Assembly: GCA_000431975.1 (NCBI GenBank)
Contig: HF988605.1
Span: 21,778-28,273, forward strand
Reading direction: 5' to 3'
DNA: 6,496 bases
Origin: Prevotella sp. CAG:924
Lineage (GTDB): Bacteria; Bacteroidota; Bacteroidia; Bacteroidales; Bacteroidaceae
Of the stretch, positions 1-6,484 are shown one piece after another. Within the stretch, counting starts at the first letter, position 1. Each line of letters begins with the position of its first letter. A program made the translations under genes and the position numbers. The notes beneath the pieces are model-generated. The model saw only the letters and a list, made by a program, of their open reading frames with translations. It was not told the DNA's origin and made no database searches.

Positions 1-41
1 GCCAGGAATGCCGTCCGCGGCCTTTCACGCTCATTCTTACT

Positions 42-1148
42 ATGATACTCAAGAATATATCCATCCTTAATTATAAAAATATCCGATCGGCACAGATCGA
101 CTTCTCTCCCAAGATCAACTGCTTCATCGGCAGCAACGGAGAGGGAAAGACGAATCTGCTGGACGCCATTTATTACCTCTCCTTTTGTCATAGCAGTTTC
201 ACACATGTCGACTCGGTGAACATCACACACAACGAGGAATTCTTCGCCATTGACGGGCGCTACCTCACCGACCGCGACGAGGAGCTGCAAATCAATGTGG
301 GCATGAAGCGCGGGCAACGCAAGCATTTCCGCAGGAACAAGAAAGAATACAAACGGTATGCAGAGCATATCGGACTCATTCCCCTGATCTTTGTCTCCCC
401 GTCTGACAACATTCTTGTTGAAGGTGGCGGAGAGGAACGGCGCAAGCTGATGGACATCGTCATCTCACAACTCGACCATACCTATCTCGATGCCCTGATG
501 CGCTACAACAAAGCCTTGCAACAGCGCAATGTGCTCCTCAAGATGGAACAGGAGCCCGACCCACAGCTCCTGGAGATCTGGGAGGAAGAGATGGCCGTAC
601 AGGGAGAGCGCATCTATCACCGGCGCGACGCGTTCGTCGATGAGCTGATACCCATCTTCCAACAGGTGTATCAGAAAATATCCGGACAGCACGAGGAGGT
701 GACCCTCCGCTATGTGTCCCACTGCCAACGGGGTCCGCTGCTCGAAGTGATCCAACGCGACCGCTTCAAGGACCGTGCCGTAGGCTATTCGCTCCACGGT
801 ATTCACCGCGACGATCTGGAGATGCTCATCGGCGGCTATCCCATGCGGCGCGAGGGCAGTCAGGGACAGACAAAGACTTTCGTACTCTCCCTGAAACTGG
901 CCCAGTTTGATTTTCTCCGCCGGACAGCCTCGTCCACCACTCCCCTGCTTCTGCTCGACGACATCTTCGACAAGCTCGACGCCCGACGCGTGGAACAGAT
1001 CGTCGATCTTGTCTCCGGCGACACCTTCGGACAGATCTTCATCACCGACACGAACCGTGACCACCTCGACAAGATCCTCTCCCACAGCCACCACGACTAC
1101 AAACTTTTCGATGTGGAAGGAGGAGAGATCTCCGAAAGGGCACAATAA
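42..1148 (+). CDS. recF: DNA replication and repair protein RecF
   Basis: RecF is an SMC/ABC-type ATPase that binds gapped DNA in the cytoplasm and, with RecO and RecR, loads RecA at single-strand gaps. The 368-residue product has the usual family length. Visible motifs are Walker A GSNGEGKT (30-37), the ABC signature SQGQ (273-276) preceded by the conserved GIHRDDLE segment (253-260), and Walker B with D-loop LLLLDDIFDKLD (302-313). The ATG at 42 is chosen because MILKNISILNYKNI matches the family N-terminus, although the frame stays open to the left edge. No Shine-Dalgarno sequence precedes it, which is common in Bacteroidota. The gene converges on the DUF721 gene, and the two stops are 73 nt apart. 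No promoter is recognisable in the 41 bases before it. The identification is secure. Confidence 0.97.
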   Translation: MILKNISILNYKNIRSAQIDFSPKINCFIGSNGEGKTNLLDAIYYLSFCHSSFTHVDSVNITHNEEFFAIDGRYLTDRDEELQINVGMKRGQRKHFRRNKKEYKRYAEHIGLIPLIFVSPSDNILVEGGGEERRKLMDIVISQLDHTYLDALMRYNKALQQRNVLLKMEQEPDPQLLEIWEEEMAVQGERIYHRRDAFVDELIPIFQQVYQKISGQHEEVTLRYVSHCQRGPLLEVIQRDRFKDRAVGYSLHGIHRDDLEMLIGGYPMRREGSQGQTKTFVLSLKLAQFDFLRRTASSTTPLLLLDDIFDKLDARRVEQIVDLVSGDTFGQIFITDTNRDHLDKILSHSHHDYKLFDVEGGEISERAQ

Positions 1149-1221
1149 TCCCCAACCGCGTCAGGCCGCAAACATTCGTTTCATCGGCTTACCGATTGGG
1201 GACAGATAAACTCCGGACGAT
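1149..1221. terminator. Possible bidirectional terminator between convergent genes
   Basis: This is the whole gap between the recF stop and the DUF721 stop. TCCCCAA at 1149-1155 pairs with TTGGGGA at 1196-1202, and the stem continues after one mismatch with CG/CG. Inside it, GCCG (1165-1168) can pair with CGGC (1185-1188) and AAAC (1170-1173) with GTTT (1178-1181), giving a nested stem-loop. There is no clean U-tract on either side, so a classical intrinsic terminator is not shown. The position between convergent genes makes a termination role plausible. Confidence 0.4.
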
Positions 1222-1512
1222 CTAATAAATACGGACGTCGGTGATAATGGATGCTCCGACGGCCTCGTTGATGCGTCGCGTCAACTGCGAGCGCATCATC
1301 AAGAGATCCTGACGGAGGGCAGGATTGGTGATCTTCACAAAAAGGATCTGGTTCTTGATATACTTCTCCGCCGTATAACGGGCACCCAACGACCCTGTCA
1401 CTTTCTCCCATGCGGCCAGGGCCCTCTGCTGCAGCAAAGGGGTCTCCAGCCCTTCCTCACGGAGAAAGCGCTTTAAAATATCATGAAGAGCCTCAGGATG
1501 CTTCTTAAACAT
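1222..1512 (-). CDS. DUF721 / DciA-like protein
   Basis: This small 96-residue protein belongs to DUF721, the family that includes DciA, a loader or partner of the replicative helicase in many bacteria. Visible traits are an N-terminal helix (HPEALHDILKRFLREEGLETPL, about 5-26), the conserved Trp35 in AAWEKVTG, and a C-terminal alpha/beta part with ILFVKI and the LRQDL motif (66-70), ending in ASIITDVRIY. The ATG at 1512 (MFKKHPEAL) is preferred over an in-frame GTG at 1575, because family members begin at about this point and the extra 21 residues look unconserved. No clear ribosome site precedes it. It is the last gene of the leftward block, 79 nt after the cyclo-ligase. Family membership is fairly sure. 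The helicase-loading role is inferred from the family and fits with recF next door. Confidence 0.85.
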   Translation of the reverse strand: MFKKHPEALHDILKRFLREEGLETPLLQQRALAAWEKVTGSLGARYTAEKYIKNQILFVKITNPALRQDLLMMRSQLTRRINEAVGASIITDVRIY

Positions 1513-1531
1513 AATTGCACTTGATCTATAA

Positions 1532-1554
1532 GAAACTGTCGGCAGACCGGTTTC
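1532..1554 (-). other. Weak intercistronic hairpin before the DUF721 gene
   Basis: GAAAC (1532-1536) pairs with GTTTC (1550-1554), and CGG (1540-1542) with CCG (1547-1549). This leaves a 4-nt loop and a 3-nt bulge. The element lies in the 79-nt gap between the cyclo-ligase stop and the preferred DUF721 start. No U-tract follows on the minus strand and no Bacteroidota promoter motif is visible. It could affect message processing or DUF721 expression, or it could be chance. Confidence 0.25.
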
Positions 1555-1591
1555 AGGCTTGTCATCCCCCGTCACCGCCGCACCTATATAC

Positions 1592-2131
1592 CTACCGGCT
1601 GACTATCACCTCGTCCATAGGGACATCATACTTATTGGTAGGAATCTCACTGACTATCTGAAAACCGAATCCCACTCCGATCTTATAGGCATTCCTCAAA
1701 AGCGGCAACATACGGTCGTAATAGCCACGGCCACGCCCCAGACGCCAGCCCTCAGAAGAGAAAGCCATGCCCGGCACAACCGCTACTTCTATCGAGTCAT
1801 AATCCGTATATTCCGGGCCGGAAGGCTCCCAGATATGCAACGCACTTTCCTGCAGGTCGTCCGCCGCGGTGTAGCGGTGGAGGGTCATCGTATGCGCATC
1901 CCTCACCCGGGGCAACAACACCGTCTTCCCCATCTCCACGAGGCGGTCGACCAGCTCGTGCGTCCCCACCTCATCCGGCAAGGAATAGTAAACGAGTATC
2001 ACCCGGGCAGCCTTCACCCGCACATGGGCAAGGAGACGGGCAGTGATGTCGGAAGACATCACTGCCAGCTCGTCCTGTGTATGTGCAGCCTTACGGCTGC
2101 GGATCATCTTTCTTACTTCCCGTTTGTCCAT
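1592..2131 (-). CDS. 5-formyltetrahydrofolate cyclo-ligase
   Basis: This enzyme, also called methenyl-THF synthetase, uses ATP to turn 5-formyl-THF into 5,10-methenyl-THF in the cytoplasm. It returns a storage or inhibitory folate to the one-carbon pool. The 179-residue product has typical length. The N-terminal basic helix MDKREVRKMIRSRK is characteristic, as is the signature VPGMAFSSEGWRLGRGRGYYDR (119-140), whose glycine- and arginine-rich loop binds the nucleotide phosphates. The C-terminal DVPMDEVIVS segment (169-178) is also typical. The ATG lies 2 nt after the protease stop and is preceded by GGTAGGT, which overlaps that stop, so translation is probably coupled. The bacterial gene is variously called fau, ygfA or mthfs, so no symbol is assigned. 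The function is secure. Confidence 0.94.
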   Translation of the reverse strand: MDKREVRKMIRSRKAAHTQDELAVMSSDITARLLAHVRVKAARVILVYYSLPDEVGTHELVDRLVEMGKTVLLPRVRDAHTMTLHRYTAADDLQESALHIWEPSGPEYTDYDSIEVAVVPGMAFSSEGWRLGRGRGYYDRMLPLLRNAYKIGVGFGFQIVSEIPTNKYDVPMDEVIVSR

Positions 2132-2133
2132 AC

Positions 2134-3798
2134 CTACCGTTTCTTTGTAGCGGCTTTCTTGGCCGGGGCCTTGGGGAAGGCCGCATGATCACGGAACACC
2201 TTGAGAGCCATGGTGATCGCAGGATCATCCTGGTTAAGGTACTCGTACAGTGCCTGCTCATCCAGCATATTGTAGATGATACGCGAGTTGATGAAACGGT
2301 CGAGCAACGTGTAGCTCTTACGTATGAGCAGGTTGCGGCGCTGCAGGCCACGATGGTCGGCATAGTCGACAAAGTCGCCCACGAGATTCTGCTTCTCCAG
2401 ATATTTAGCCAGATCGAGCATCTTCTGGAACTGCTTCATCTTCGCACGGTTATTGTCCGTATAAGTGTAAGCGTACTGCAGGATCAGACCACTGAGTATG
2501 GCCTGCTTATAATAGGATGTGACATTGGCCGTATCCTCAGCCACGAAGATATCGGGCGTGATGCCACCTCCGCCATACACGATACGTCCCAGACCGGTGT
2601 GATAGGCAGGGCCCGTATGCTTGATGCTATCCTGCGAGAAATATTCTCCGCGCTGATAACGCGTCAGCAGATCCTGAGCATAGTTCTCGTCCTCTCCGTT
2701 CACGTACGGTTTCTGAATACAGCGTCCCGATGGAGTGTAGTAGCGGGCGATCGTCAAGCGGATCATACTTCCGTCGGGGAACGGGATCTGCTGCTGGACA
2801 AGTCCCTTACCGAAAGAGCGGCGGCCGATGATGGTAGCACGGTCATTATCCAGCATGGCTCCGGAGAAGATCTCTGCGGCAGAAGCCGTCTCCTCATTGA
2901 TCAGGATCACGAGCGGGATCTTCTGATAAGCGCCGTGCCCATCCGTGCGGAACTCCTTACGCGGCTGCTTGCGTCCTTCCATATAGACGATGAGCTTGCC
3001 CTTCGGCAGGAACTCATTAGCCATCTGCACGGCACTCTGCATATAGCCGCCCACATTGTCACGCAGGTCTATCACAAGATTGGAGAAGCCCTGCTGCGAC
3101 AGGTCAGCCAGAGCGATCAGCAACTCAGGATAGGTCTTCTCACCAAAGCTGTTCACCTTGATATATCCGGTGTTCTCATCAAGCATATAGGTGGCCGTGA
3201 TGGTCTTTGTAGGTATCTCGCCACGCGTCACAGTGTAAGTGATGGGCTTGGCATGACCGAAACGCTTCACGGTGATCTTCACCTTCGTGCCTTTCTGACC
3301 CAACAGGCGGTGCTTGGCCTCATCTTCCGTAACGATCTTGCCGACAAACTTCTTTCCGTCAACGGCAATGATCATGTCGCCTGCGATAATGCCGGCCTTC
3401 TCTGCCGGGCCGTTCTTGATCACATTCTGCACATGGATCGTATCCTGACGAATCGTGAACTCTATACCCACTCCCGTAAACGAGCCTTTCAGCTCATCGG
3501 TGGCCTTCTCCACATCTGCCGCGGGAATGTATACGGAATGCGGATCCAGCTCGGCCAATATCTGGGGGATGGCCTTCTCCACGAGCGAGTCCATATCCAC
3601 CTTGTCCACATACTGGTCGTCGATGATATGAAGCAGGTTGCTCAGCTTATTGCTTCCGTTGGAAATGATATTGAGCCGGTTGCCCGAAAAATGATTGGCG
3701 TAGAACGAACCGATCACTATACCGATGACCACGCAGAGGGACATCAGCAACGGAGTAAACCTATTCTTGTTATCTGTCATTTTTGTATTATTCTTCAT
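2134..3798 (-). CDS. S41 family C-terminal processing peptidase (CtpA/Prc-like), membrane-anchored
   Basis: This serine protease of the tail-specific/CtpA family cleaves proteins near their C-termini in the cell envelope. Of 554 residues, about 14-36 form one hydrophobic segment (PLLMSLCVVIGIVIGSFYA), a signal anchor that should leave the rest periplasmic. A PDZ domain follows (about 105-185, GVGIEF then PAEKAGIIAGDMIIAVDGK), then the S41 core with DLRDNVGG (244-251). Ser306 in NEETASAAEI is the nucleophile. Lys331 and Gln335 in GKGLVQQ complete the site at the 25-residue spacing usual for this family. About 150 residues after the core end in a Lys/Ala-rich tail. The ATG at 3798 overlaps the previous gene by 11 nt and has GGAGG at 3808-3812, spaced 9 nt. 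A second Met at 3780 is less likely. The substrate is unknown. Confidence 0.95.
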   Translation of the reverse strand: MKNNTKMTDNKNRFTPLLMSLCVVIGIVIGSFYANHFSGNRLNIISNGSNKLSNLLHIIDDQYVDKVDMDSLVEKAIPQILAELDPHSVYIPAADVEKATDELKGSFTGVGIEFTIRQDTIHVQNVIKNGPAEKAGIIAGDMIIAVDGKKFVGKIVTEDEAKHRLLGQKGTKVKITVKRFGHAKPITYTVTRGEIPTKTITATYMLDENTGYIKVNSFGEKTYPELLIALADLSQQGFSNLVIDLRDNVGGYMQSAVQMANEFLPKGKLIVYMEGRKQPRKEFRTDGHGAYQKIPLVILINEETASAAEIFSGAMLDNDRATIIGRRSFGKGLVQQQIPFPDGSMIRLTIARYYTPSGRCIQKPYVNGEDENYAQDLLTRYQRGEYFSQDSIKHTGPAYHTGLGRIVYGGGGITPDIFVAEDTANVTSYYKQAILSGLILQYAYTYTDNNRAKMKQFQKMLDLAKYLEKQNLVGDFVDYADHRGLQRRNLLIRKSYTLLDRFINSRIIYNMLDEQALYEYLNQDDPAITMALKVFRDHAAFPKAPAKKAATKKR

Positions 3799-6280
3799 AA
3801 TGTACTACCTCCACACCAGCGCGTTCCAACAGTTTTATGCCGTCCTCTATACGGTATTTCTCGCCATAGACCACCCTTCGGATTCCTGCCTGGATGATCA
3901 GCTTTGAGCATTCCATGCAAGGAGAGGCCGTGACATATAATGTGGCACCATCGGAATTGTTGCTCGAACGGGCGAGCTTCGTGATCGCATTGGCCTCAGC
4001 ATGAAGGACGTAAGGCTTCGTCACATCATTCTCCTCGCACACATTCTCAAACCCGCTGGGAGTGCCATTGTAACCATCGGAAATGATCATCTTGTCCTTC
4101 ACCACCAGGGCGCCCACCTGCCGACGCTTGCAATAGGAGTTCTCGCTCCATATCTGTGCCATGCGCAGATAACGGCCATCGAGCTGATGCTGCTTCTCCT
4201 GCTCGTTCTCCTTGATGCCGTTGCGTTCCAGCAGGGCCTCGATGGTGGGCTCGCCGCCACGGAACCGACGGTAGAGCGTCATCGGATGCTCCGTGCCTCC
4301 CTTGGAAAGAACCATGTCGCGGAACCGATGGGCTATATCCCGGTTGAAAATGCCATGTTTCTTGAACACGCTGAAGGCATCGGCATCGAGCACCTCTGCC
4401 CACTTGTAGCTATAATAACCGGCAGCGTATCCTCCCGCCATGATATGCGAGAACTGCACTGTCATACACGTATTGGAAAGCTGAGGGGTGACCATGGCCG
4501 GAGCCCATGCCTTTTTCTCGAAAGGAATGATGTCGTCGGTGAACTCCTTCTCCTGTGTATAGTAAGCCATGTCGAGCAGACCGAAGCTCACCTGTCGCAG
4601 ACAGCTGTAGGCGACATTGAAATTCCGGCTCTTCACGATCCGGTCGATCAGCTCATCGGGAAGCGGCTCGTCCGTCTGGTAATGGAAAGCAAAGGTGCGG
4701 AGGAACTCACGCTCCACCGCATAGTTCTCCATGAACTGTGAAGGCAGCTCCACGAAATCCCAATACACATTCGTTCCGGACAGGGAGGAGAAACGCGTGT
4801 TGGCAAACATGCCATGGAGCGAATGGCCGAACTCGTGCAGGAATGTCTCCACCTCTCCCAGCGTCAGCAGGGCGGGCTTCTCTGCCGTCGGCTTTGTCAG
4901 ATTCATCACCACACTGACATGCGGCCGCACATTCACACCCTTACGCGAGATGTACTGCTCCTGGAACTCTGTCATCCAGGCACCGCCCTGCTTGCCCTTA
5001 CGGGGGAAGAAGTCGGCATAGAACACGGCCAGATACTCTCCATTCTCATCATACACCTCATAGGCTTTCACATCGGGATGATACACAGGAATATCCTTGT
5101 TCTCACGGAAGGTGATGCCGTAGAGCCTGTTGGCCAAGCCGAACACGCCGTCGATGACTCTATCGAGCCGGAAATAGGGACGGAGCATCTCCGCATCGAG
5201 ATGATAGCGCTCGACCTGAAGCAGATGACTATAGAAACTGAAATCCCATGGTTCCAGATGGAAATCGTCGCCTTCCATCTCACGGGCCTTCGCCTCGATG
5301 GCCTTCACCTCCTCCACAGCAGTAGGCTTATAGGCGGCGAGAAGGTCGTTGAGCAACTTATATACATTGTCGACATTGCCGGCCATACGGTGCTGGAGCA
5401 CATAGTCGGCATACGTCTTATAGCCGAGCAGCTGGGCGATCTCCCTGCGCAGATTGATGATGCGGCGGCAGATATCCAGGTTGTTCTGATCATTGTCGTG
5501 CGTACAGACGGTGTTACGCGCCATGTACATACGGTGTCTCAACTCACGATTCTTAGCATACGTCATGAACGGAGCGTAGGAAGGATAGTCCAGCGTGAAC
5601 AGCCAACCGTCTTTCTCCTGCTCTTTGGCAGCCGTCGCAGCAGCGTCCATCGCCGACTCCGGCAGTCCTTCCAGCTGATCCTTATCCGTGATATGAAGGG
5701 TGAACGCCTTGTTCTCCTTCAGCAAGTTCTGCGAGAACTTCAGCGTCATCATGCTGCACTCCTCGGTGAGCTCGCGCAGCTTCTTCTTTCCCTCCTCGTC
5801 GAGAAGGGCTCCGCTGCGGACGAAGCCGTCATACTCCTTCTGCAGAAGCGTCTGCTCCTCAGGGGTCAGATCGCGGTGATGCTCATACACATGCTTCACA
5901 CGGCTGAACAACTTGGAGTTCAGAATAACATCGTTCTGATGCTTCGTCAGAATCGGGCTGAGCTTCTGGGCCAGCGCTTCCATCTCGTCGTTCGTCTCGG
6001 CACTCATCAGACACGAGAAGGCTGTAGACACACGATCAAGGAGATCATAATAATGATCACCTTTCCCGTTCTCCTCACGAATGATCGTATTGTCAAACGT
6101 CGGTTCTGCAGGATCATTGACTATCAATTCGATCTCCTCGTCGTCACGCCGTATGCCCTCCATGAAGGCCGGCTCATAATCTTCAAAACGTATCTTATCG
6201 AATGGTACAGTATCATGCGGCGTGTCATAAGGCGCCATAAAAGGATTGATCCTTTGTTCCTCGTTATTTTCGTTCACCAT
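3788..6280 (-). CDS. Fusion of M3 family oligopeptidase (Dcp-like) with dCMP deaminase
   Basis: This 830-residue protein reads through two enzymes in one frame. Residues 1 to about 690 are an M3 zinc metallopeptidase like peptidyl-dipeptidase Dcp. The metal site is HEFGH (482-486) with Glu511 in ELPSQFMENY as third ligand, at the same 29-residue spacing as in Escherichia coli Dcp. The late substrate-binding segment HIMAGGYAAGYYSYKW (612-627) is present. Residues 701-830 form a whole dCMP deaminase, which makes dUMP from dCMP, with HAE (760-762) and PCMEC (787-791). There is no signal peptide, so it should be cytoplasmic and cut short peptides there. Dcp alone is about 680-690 residues and a lone deaminase about 140-150, so neither part is truncated. 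It is first in the leftward operon, 38 nt from the -7 box. The start lacks a Shine-Dalgarno sequence. Two separate genes joined by an assembly error remain possible. Confidence 0.92.
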   Translation of the reverse strand: MVNENNEEQRINPFMAPYDTPHDTVPFDKIRFEDYEPAFMEGIRRDDEEIELIVNDPAEPTFDNTIIREENGKGDHYYDLLDRVSTAFSCLMSAETNDEMEALAQKLSPILTKHQNDVILNSKLFSRVKHVYEHHRDLTPEEQTLLQKEYDGFVRSGALLDEEGKKKLRELTEECSMMTLKFSQNLLKENKAFTLHITDKDQLEGLPESAMDAAATAAKEQEKDGWLFTLDYPSYAPFMTYAKNRELRHRMYMARNTVCTHDNDQNNLDICRRIINLRREIAQLLGYKTYADYVLQHRMAGNVDNVYKLLNDLLAAYKPTAVEEVKAIEAKAREMEGDDFHLEPWDFSFYSHLLQVERYHLDAEMLRPYFRLDRVIDGVFGLANRLYGITFRENKDIPVYHPDVKAYEVYDENGEYLAVFYADFFPRKGKQGGAWMTEFQEQYISRKGVNVRPHVSVVMNLTKPTAEKPALLTLGEVETFLHEFGHSLHGMFANTRFSSLSGTNVYWDFVELPSQFMENYAVEREFLRTFAFHYQTDEPLPDELIDRIVKSRNFNVAYSCLRQVSFGLLDMAYYTQEKEFTDDIIPFEKKAWAPAMVTPQLSNTCMTVQFSHIMAGGYAAGYYSYKWAEVLDADAFSVFKKHGIFNRDIAHRFRDMVLSKGGTEHPMTLYRRFRGGEPTIEALLERNGIKENEQEKQHQLDGRYLRMAQIWSENSYCKRRQVGALVVKDKMIISDGYNGTPSGFENVCEENDVTKPYVLHAEANAITKLARSSNNSDGATLYVTASPCMECSKLIIQAGIRRVVYGEKYRIEDGIKLLERAGVEVVHYEE
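3791..4210 (-). other. dCMP deaminase domain of the fusion protein
   Basis: This part encodes residues 691-830 of the fusion. The order of motifs matches zinc-dependent deoxycytidylate deaminases (ComEB-like): RYLRMAQIWSENSYCKRRQVGALVV (703-727), SDGYNGTPSGFENVC (734-748), then HAEANAI (760-766) with His760 as zinc ligand and Glu762 as proton shuttle, then SPCMECSKLI (786-795) with Cys788 and Cys791 as zinc ligands. The product dUMP feeds thymidylate synthase. Peptidase homology ends near EALLERNGIK (681-690), so the linker is only about 10-13 charged residues (ENEQEKQHQLDG). Met707 (codon 4160-4162) is the first in-frame Met within the domain. Confidence 0.93.
3808..3812 (-). promoter_or_regulatory. 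Ribosome binding site for the S41 protease, inside the deaminase codons
   Basis: The minus strand reads GGAGG, followed by 9 nt and then the ATG at 3798. It lies within codons for the last residues of the deaminase domain. With the 11-nt gene overlap, this supports the upstream ATG and translational coupling. It stands out because the other genes of the block have weak sites or none. Confidence 0.6.
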
Positions 6281-6301
6281 GTCTGTTTTCTATGCTTTCA
6301 T

Positions 6302-6318
6302 CAGTATATAATACACTG
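6302..6318. promoter_or_regulatory. Near-perfect palindrome at the predicted transcription start
   Basis: CAGTATATAATACACTG is a 17-base palindrome in which seven of eight arm pairs match and the remaining one is G-T. It abuts the -7 box directly and covers the predicted start point, a position where a repressor could bind. It could also form a small hairpin at the 5' end of the message. No known operator is recognised. Confidence 0.35.
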
Positions 6319-6326
6319 CAAAGTTA
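6319..6326 (-). promoter_or_regulatory. Bacteroidota -7 promoter element for the leftward operon
   Basis: The minus strand reads TAACTTTG, a perfect match to the TAnnTTTG consensus recognised by the Bacteroidota primary sigma factor. Transcription would start near 6310-6314, giving a leader of about 30 nt before the ATG at 6280. The -33 region expected about 19-20 nt upstream has no TTTG, only TTAT at 6346-6349, so that half is weak. This is the only good promoter candidate seen upstream of the leftward genes. Confidence 0.6.
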
Positions 6327-6484
6327 GTAAAATGAATGCAGACTGATAAGTAATTTAAGTAATATTTAACCAAATAAAAGTCTTAGGCCAACAGATAAGG
6401 CAAAGTGAATGTACCCATTGAAGAAATAATCCCCAAACGCTTTCATGAGAAGCCCGGGATAAAGAAACAATATGAAAATCGGGT

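Larger units (their letters stand above)
6281..6484. other. AT-rich intergenic region between divergent genes
   Basis: This stretch separates the leftward operon from a probable rightward gene at the edge. Apart from the leftward -7 box and its adjoining palindrome, it holds a direct repeat of AAGTAAT (6348-6354 and 6357-6363) and short runs of A/T. No rightward TAnnTTTG element, RNA gene or credible small coding frame was found. Confidence 0.6.

Noticed and set aside
1..34. Short minus-strand frame starting with ATG at 34 and running off the left edge (MSVKGRGRHSW).
   Set aside because: Eleven codons without a promoter or ribosome site cannot be told from chance. A divergent gene upstream of recF is possible but not shown.
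465..1145. Open frame of 226 codons antisense to recF.
   Set aside because: recF is clearly coding, with all ATPase motifs, and the antisense product resembles no known family.
1144..1155. The 12-mer AATAATCCCCAA recurs at 6425-6436.
   Set aside because: One shared 12-mer is about what chance gives in 6.5 kb. The second copy lacks the pairing TTGGGG arm, so no repeat family is supported.
2077..3897. Long open frame of about 600 codons on the plus strand opposite the S41 protease gene.
   Set aside because: It lies antisense to a gene with intact catalytic motifs, its translation shows low-complexity His/Leu/Arg-rich composition and no recognisable domain, and it runs into both neighbouring genes. 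It is a by-product of codon bias.
6316..6341. Inverted CTGCA (6316-6320) and TGCAG (6337-6341) flanking the -7 box.
   Set aside because: Five-base arms with a 16-nt spacer are weak and overlap the better-supported palindrome.
4814..6346. Open frame of about 510 codons on the plus strand opposite the M3 peptidase.
   Set aside because: It is the shadow of the peptidase frame, with no motifs and no ribosome site, and it continues into the promoter region of the true gene.
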